From JBBIOU01 sp037443205 (GTDB lineage Bacteria; Bacteroidota; Bacteroidia; Flavobacteriales_D; UBA2798): DNA of 64,000 nucleotides. Within the stretch, counting starts at the first letter, position 1. Each line of letters starts with the position of its first letter. The DNA lies in NCBI GenBank assembly GCA_037443205.1, contig JBBIOU010000012.1, positions 20,635-84,634 on the forward strand. Direction: 5' to 3'. The notes beneath the pieces are model-generated. The model saw nothing but the letters and a program-made list of their open reading frames with translations, made no database searches and had not been told where the DNA came from. A program made the position numbers and the translations under genes. Below, piece by piece: positions 61,002-64,000 of this stretch.

Positions 61002-63155
61002 ATGAAATATACCGTTTATTTACTAATTGTCATAACAATTATTACCGCATGCAATAACCAAGAAACCTCAAACAGCGATGAAGCAGCTTATTACGATGAA
61101 ATACCTGTTACCTACCCTACCACGATGAAAGTGGACGTTAACGATAATTATTTCGGAACAATAGTAAAAGATGAATACCGCTGGCTGGAATACGACACAG
61201 CCGAAAACGTAATGCAATGGGTAAAACAACAAAACGAAGTTACATTTTCTTATCTGGAAAAAATACCTTTCAGAAACAAATTTAAAAACCGGCTGGAAGA
61301 AATATATAATTACGCCCGGTGTTCAGCACCCATAAAAGCAGGAGAATACTATTTTACTTATCAAAACAGCGGTTTACAAAAACAATCTGTTATCTATGTA
61401 CGTAAGGGTTTAATGGGTAAAGACGAAGTATTTATTGATCCGAATACTTTGTCCGAAAACGGAACCATCTCTATCAACTTATCGGGTATCTCAAAAGATA
61501 ATAAATACATTGCCTATAGTAAATCAGAAGCAGGAAGCGACTGGAGCGAAATACACATCATGGATATTGCAACCAAACAACAACTACCCGATGTAATAAA
61601 ATGGTGTAAGTTTTCGGGGGCAGAGTGGTATGGTGATGGTTTTTTCTATAGCCGCTACCCTACTCCTGATAAAGGAAAAGAATATTCTGCTAAAAACGAG
61701 TACCACCAGGTGTATTATCACAAATTGGGCACCCCGCAAGAGCAAGATGTTTTAATATTCAGAGATAATAAAAATCCTTTACGCTATCATAATGTGAGTT
61801 TAACCGAAGATGAAAAATATATTATTATGTATGTTGCCGAAGGTACCGATGGTTTTGAAGTATATTATAAACCAACTGATTTAAAAACAGGCGGCTTTAA
61901 ACCTTTATTTACAGGCTTTAAAAATAAAAGCAGTGTAGTTGACCACAAAGACGGATGGTTTTATGTAAGAACCGATATTGACGCTCCGAAATACAAATTA
62001 GTTGCTATAGATATAAATAAACCTTCCAAAGAAAACTGGAAAGAAATCATCCCCGAAAAAGAACATTTATTAGAAAGTGTAAGTACTGCCGGTGGTAAAT
62101 TATTTGCAGAATATCTTCAGGATGTATCAACACATGTTTACCAATATGATTACTCCGGGAAGATGGAAAGAGAAATAGAGCTACCCACTGTTGGAACTGC
62201 AGGTGGCTTTGGCGGTAAAAAATATGATGCAGAAGTGTTTTATTCGTTTACATCATTTACTTTCCCTACCACTATTTACAAATACAATATAGCAAGCGGA
62301 AAATCGGAAGTTTACTTTAAACCCGAATTAAAGTTTAATCCCGATGAATATGAAGCAAAACAGGTGTTTTACCCCAGTAAAGACCGCACTAAAATACCCA
62401 TGTTCATTGTGCACAAAAAAGGATTGAAAATGGATTCCAAAAGACCTACCCTACTTTACGCCTACGGAGGTTTTAATGTAAGTTTAAATCCTGCGTTTAA
62501 TGTTAGCATTATCCCCATACTCGAAAATAACGGTGTATATGCTATGGCAAACTTGAGAGGCGGAGGCGAATACGGTGAAGATTGGCACAAAGCGGGCATG
62601 TTACTAAACAAGCAAAATGTATTTGATGATTTTATTGCTGCAGCAGAGTATCTAATTAATGAAAAATATACCTCATCAGAAAAACTTGCCATTTCGGGTG
62701 GTTCTAACGGAGGTTTATTAGTAGGCGCTTGCATGACACAAAGACCGGAACTTTATAAAGTTGCTTTTCCTGCAGTAGGCGTATTAGACATGCTTCGTTA
62801 CCACAAATTTACAGTTGGTTTTGGATGGATACCTGAATATGGTTCCAGCGAAGAAGAAGAGCATTTCAAAAATCTTTACAGCTACTCGCCCCTGCATAAC
62901 CTGAAAGAGGGCGTTAACTACCCTGCCACTATGGTTTTAACCGGTGATCACGATGACCGTGTGGTACCTGCTCACTCATTTAAGTTTGCTGCTAAATTAC
63001 AGGAAGTACACAAAGGCAAAAACCCCGTATTAATAAGGATAGAAACTGATGCCGGACATGGAGCAGGCAAACCTATATCCAAAGTGATAGAAGAAACAGC
63101 AGATAAATGGGCTTTTATGTTTTATAACACCAATTCAAAAATTGAGTATAAGTAA
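61002..63155 (+). CDS. Prolyl oligopeptidase family (S9A) lipoprotein
   Basis: 717 residues. The lipoprotein signal ends at C17 (TIITAC). A seven-blade propeller region (about 80-430) precedes the alpha/beta-hydrolase domain. The catalytic triad is S568 in ISGGSNGGL, D651 in GDHDDRVVP and H686 in DAGHGAGKP, matching porcine POP. It cleaves after proline in short peptides and here would act in the periplasm or at the outer membrane. It is transcribed alone. Confidence 0.95.
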   Translation: MKYTVYLLIVITIITACNNQETSNSDEAAYYDEIPVTYPTTMKVDVNDNYFGTIVKDEYRWLEYDTAENVMQWVKQQNEVTFSYLEKIPFRNKFKNRLEEIYNYARCSAPIKAGEYYFTYQNSGLQKQSVIYVRKGLMGKDEVFIDPNTLSENGTISINLSGISKDNKYIAYSKSEAGSDWSEIHIMDIATKQQLPDVIKWCKFSGAEWYGDGFFYSRYPTPDKGKEYSAKNEYHQVYYHKLGTPQEQDVLIFRDNKNPLRYHNVSLTEDEKYIIMYVAEGTDGFEVYYKPTDLKTGGFKPLFTGFKNKSSVVDHKDGWFYVRTDIDAPKYKLVAIDINKPSKENWKEIIPEKEHLLESVSTAGGKLFAEYLQDVSTHVYQYDYSGKMEREIELPTVGTAGGFGGKKYDAEVFYSFTSFTFPTTIYKYNIASGKSEVYFKPELKFNPDEYEAKQVFYPSKDRTKIPMFIVHKKGLKMDSKRPTLLYAYGGFNVSLNPAFNVSIIPILENNGVYAMANLRGGGEYGEDWHKAGMLLNKQNVFDDFIAAAEYLINEKYTSSEKLAISGGSNGGLLVGACMTQRPELYKVAFPAVGVLDMLRYHKFTVGFGWIPEYGSSEEEEHFKNLYSYSPLHNLKEGVNYPATMVLTGDHDDRVVPAHSFKFAAKLQEVHKGKNPVLIRIETDAGHGAGKPISKVIEETADKWAFMFYNTNSKIEYK

Positions 63156-63218
63156 ATTATTTATCCGGCTTATGATTTAGTTTCAATTAACTGCACAACG
63201 GTTACCAATTTTTGTATT

Positions 63219-64000
63219 TTATTTTACAATCACTATTTTTTTAGTGTACTCGCGTTTGTTGTTTTGTTCTATTACAAATATATACATCCCCTGGGCTAAG
63301 TGTGGCAGCATTACTTGGTGTTGGGTGTGTTGGGTGTGTTGGCTTACGGGCAACAGAGCCTCACGGTAAACTACCCTGCCCAAAGCATCGTATATTTTTA
63401 TGTTTGAGTTTTCCTGCGTGTAATAACTCAATATAAAATTGCCTGGCGATGCTGTGGGGTTTATTTGATAATGTTGTATGGGTTCGGTGGGTGTATTTGC
63501 TCCACAGGTATCTATCACGTAAATAGTAACACTATCTATTAAATCTATAATACAGGGCACAGTATTGCTTGTATCGGTTAAGCCAAAATAATAGGTAGTA
63601 GTTTGTGTGGGCGATGCTGTTGGATTTAAAATGGTAGTATCATTTAAACCAACAGAAGGCCACCAGCGGTATTGCAAGCCACTCCAGCAGCCAGTGCAAT
63701 TGGCATTAAGCTGCACACTGCCTCCTGTGGCGCATATTGTATCGTTGTTTCCTGCTTCTATCTCGGGTAGTTCGTAAAGGCCAAAATCGTCAAAAAAATA
63801 TGCACTATAAGCACAATTAGAAGGCGTGCTATAACAAATATGACTTACTTGTGTATAAGGCAAAAAACAACCTACTGTCATAAATTTTTCTCCTCCCCCC
63901 GCGGTGTAAATTCCTTTTACTAAGCTCCAGTTTACGGTATCTGTAATTATAGTTTGCGATTTAATATGACTTGGGGCGTTAATTATATCATAACTACCAT
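63219..64000 (-). CDS. Secreted protein with type A T9SS sorting domain, 5' truncated by window edge
   Basis: The frame is open to the last base of the window, so the N-terminus lies outside; the ATG at 63881 is internal. Visible parts are a beta-sandwich end (VNWSLVKGIYTAGGGEKFMTVG), typical of T9SS surface proteins, a PKD/Ig-like segment (IEAGNDTICATGGSVQLNANC), and the Por sorting domain (IKIYDALGRVVY to KKIVIVK). A 9-base tandem repeat near 63324 encodes HTQ units. Its function cannot be told from the part seen. Confidence 0.88.
   Translation of the reverse strand, partial: GSYDIINAPSHIKSQTIITDTVNWSLVKGIYTAGGGEKFMTVGCFLPYTQVSHICYSTPSNCAYSAYFFDDFGLYELPEIEAGNNDTICATGGSVQLNANCTGCWSGLQYRWWPSVGLNDTTILNPTASPTQTTTYYFGLTDTSNTVPCIIDLIDSVTIYVIDTCGANTPTEPIQHYQINPTASPGNFILSYYTQENSNIKIYDALGRVVYREALLPVSQHTQHTQHQVMLPHLAQGMYIFVIEQNNKREYTKKIVIVK
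63324..63341 (-). repeat. Two perfect 9-bp tandem repeats inside the T9SS gene
   Basis: GGTGTGTTG occurs twice in direct tandem, preceded by a degenerate copy at 63315-63323. On the coding strand it encodes the repeated H-T-Q in the sorting-domain loop. Confidence 0.75.

Overview
This window comes from an AT-rich Bacteroidota chromosome, most likely a free-living aerobe. The lineage call rests on three things: type IX secretion signals (two type A C-terminal sorting domains and one CHU_C/type B gliding-motility domain), several families largely restricted to the phylum (DUF4783, DUF4293, DUF5606, a TonB receptor with an N-terminal carboxypeptidase-like domain), and many matches to the Bacteroidota -7 promoter box TAnnTTTG just upstream of genes. 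Oxygen-dependent HemF and MiaE and a Rieske oxygenase suggest an aerobic lifestyle. I see no rRNA, tRNA, CRISPR array, insertion sequence, prophage or integrase. Coding density is very high and no gene-free stretch exceeds 300 bases.

Layout. 1-6697 is the end of a surface-polysaccharide locus: three glycosyltransferases (the first cut by the window edge), an NDP-sugar epimerase, two methyltransferases with N-terminal four-cysteine knuckles, and a polytopic membrane protein on the other strand. 6702-12778 holds rlmH, a DUF4783 protein, nadC, a YihY-type membrane protein and a 1074-residue M1 metallopeptidase whose C-terminal third looks like an Omp85-type outer-membrane barrel. 12783-17023 is a minus-strand operon: a Cys-containing secreted protein, an arginase-family enzyme, a beta-lactamase-fold serine hydrolase and a BtuF-like binding lipoprotein. 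lon follows (17174-19684), then a minus-strand group running from 24833 down to 19803: a LETM1-like small protein, miaE, a methyltransferase, a ZIP transporter, pssA, purS and a GT-C-like membrane protein.

24842-35103 contains a CoA-binding protein, a LapA-like protein with a Rieske oxygenase, a YwqK/MORN-type secreted protein, and a long plus-strand run: PaaE-like reductase, TauE/SafE exporter, beta-CASP nuclease, hotdog thioesterase, menF, menD, menB and a small CxxC membrane protein. The thioesterase, menF, menD and menB form a partial menaquinone pathway. A SAM-I-type riboswitch plus intrinsic terminator (35123-35329) precedes full-length cobalamin-dependent metH.

39037-47670 is a minus-strand block: DUF4293, M3 oligopeptidase, DUF5606, two GT2 enzymes and two T9SS-exported proteins. 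47884-54344 is plus strand: guaA, a LysM x3/periplasmic-binding chimera, hemF, a TPR lipoprotein and pfkA. 54346-64000 has cysQ, a LuxR-type regulator divergent from a TonB receptor, a small hypothetical, a TPR-SpoIIE phosphatase, a prolyl oligopeptidase lipoprotein and the 3' end of another T9SS substrate.

The best leads are the M1 peptidase-barrel fusion, a set of promoters whose -7 box ends only 3-4 bases before the start codon (probably leaderless mRNAs), the riboswitch, and a GC-rich inverted repeat inserted in frame in metH. I did not find an obviously new defence or mobile system.
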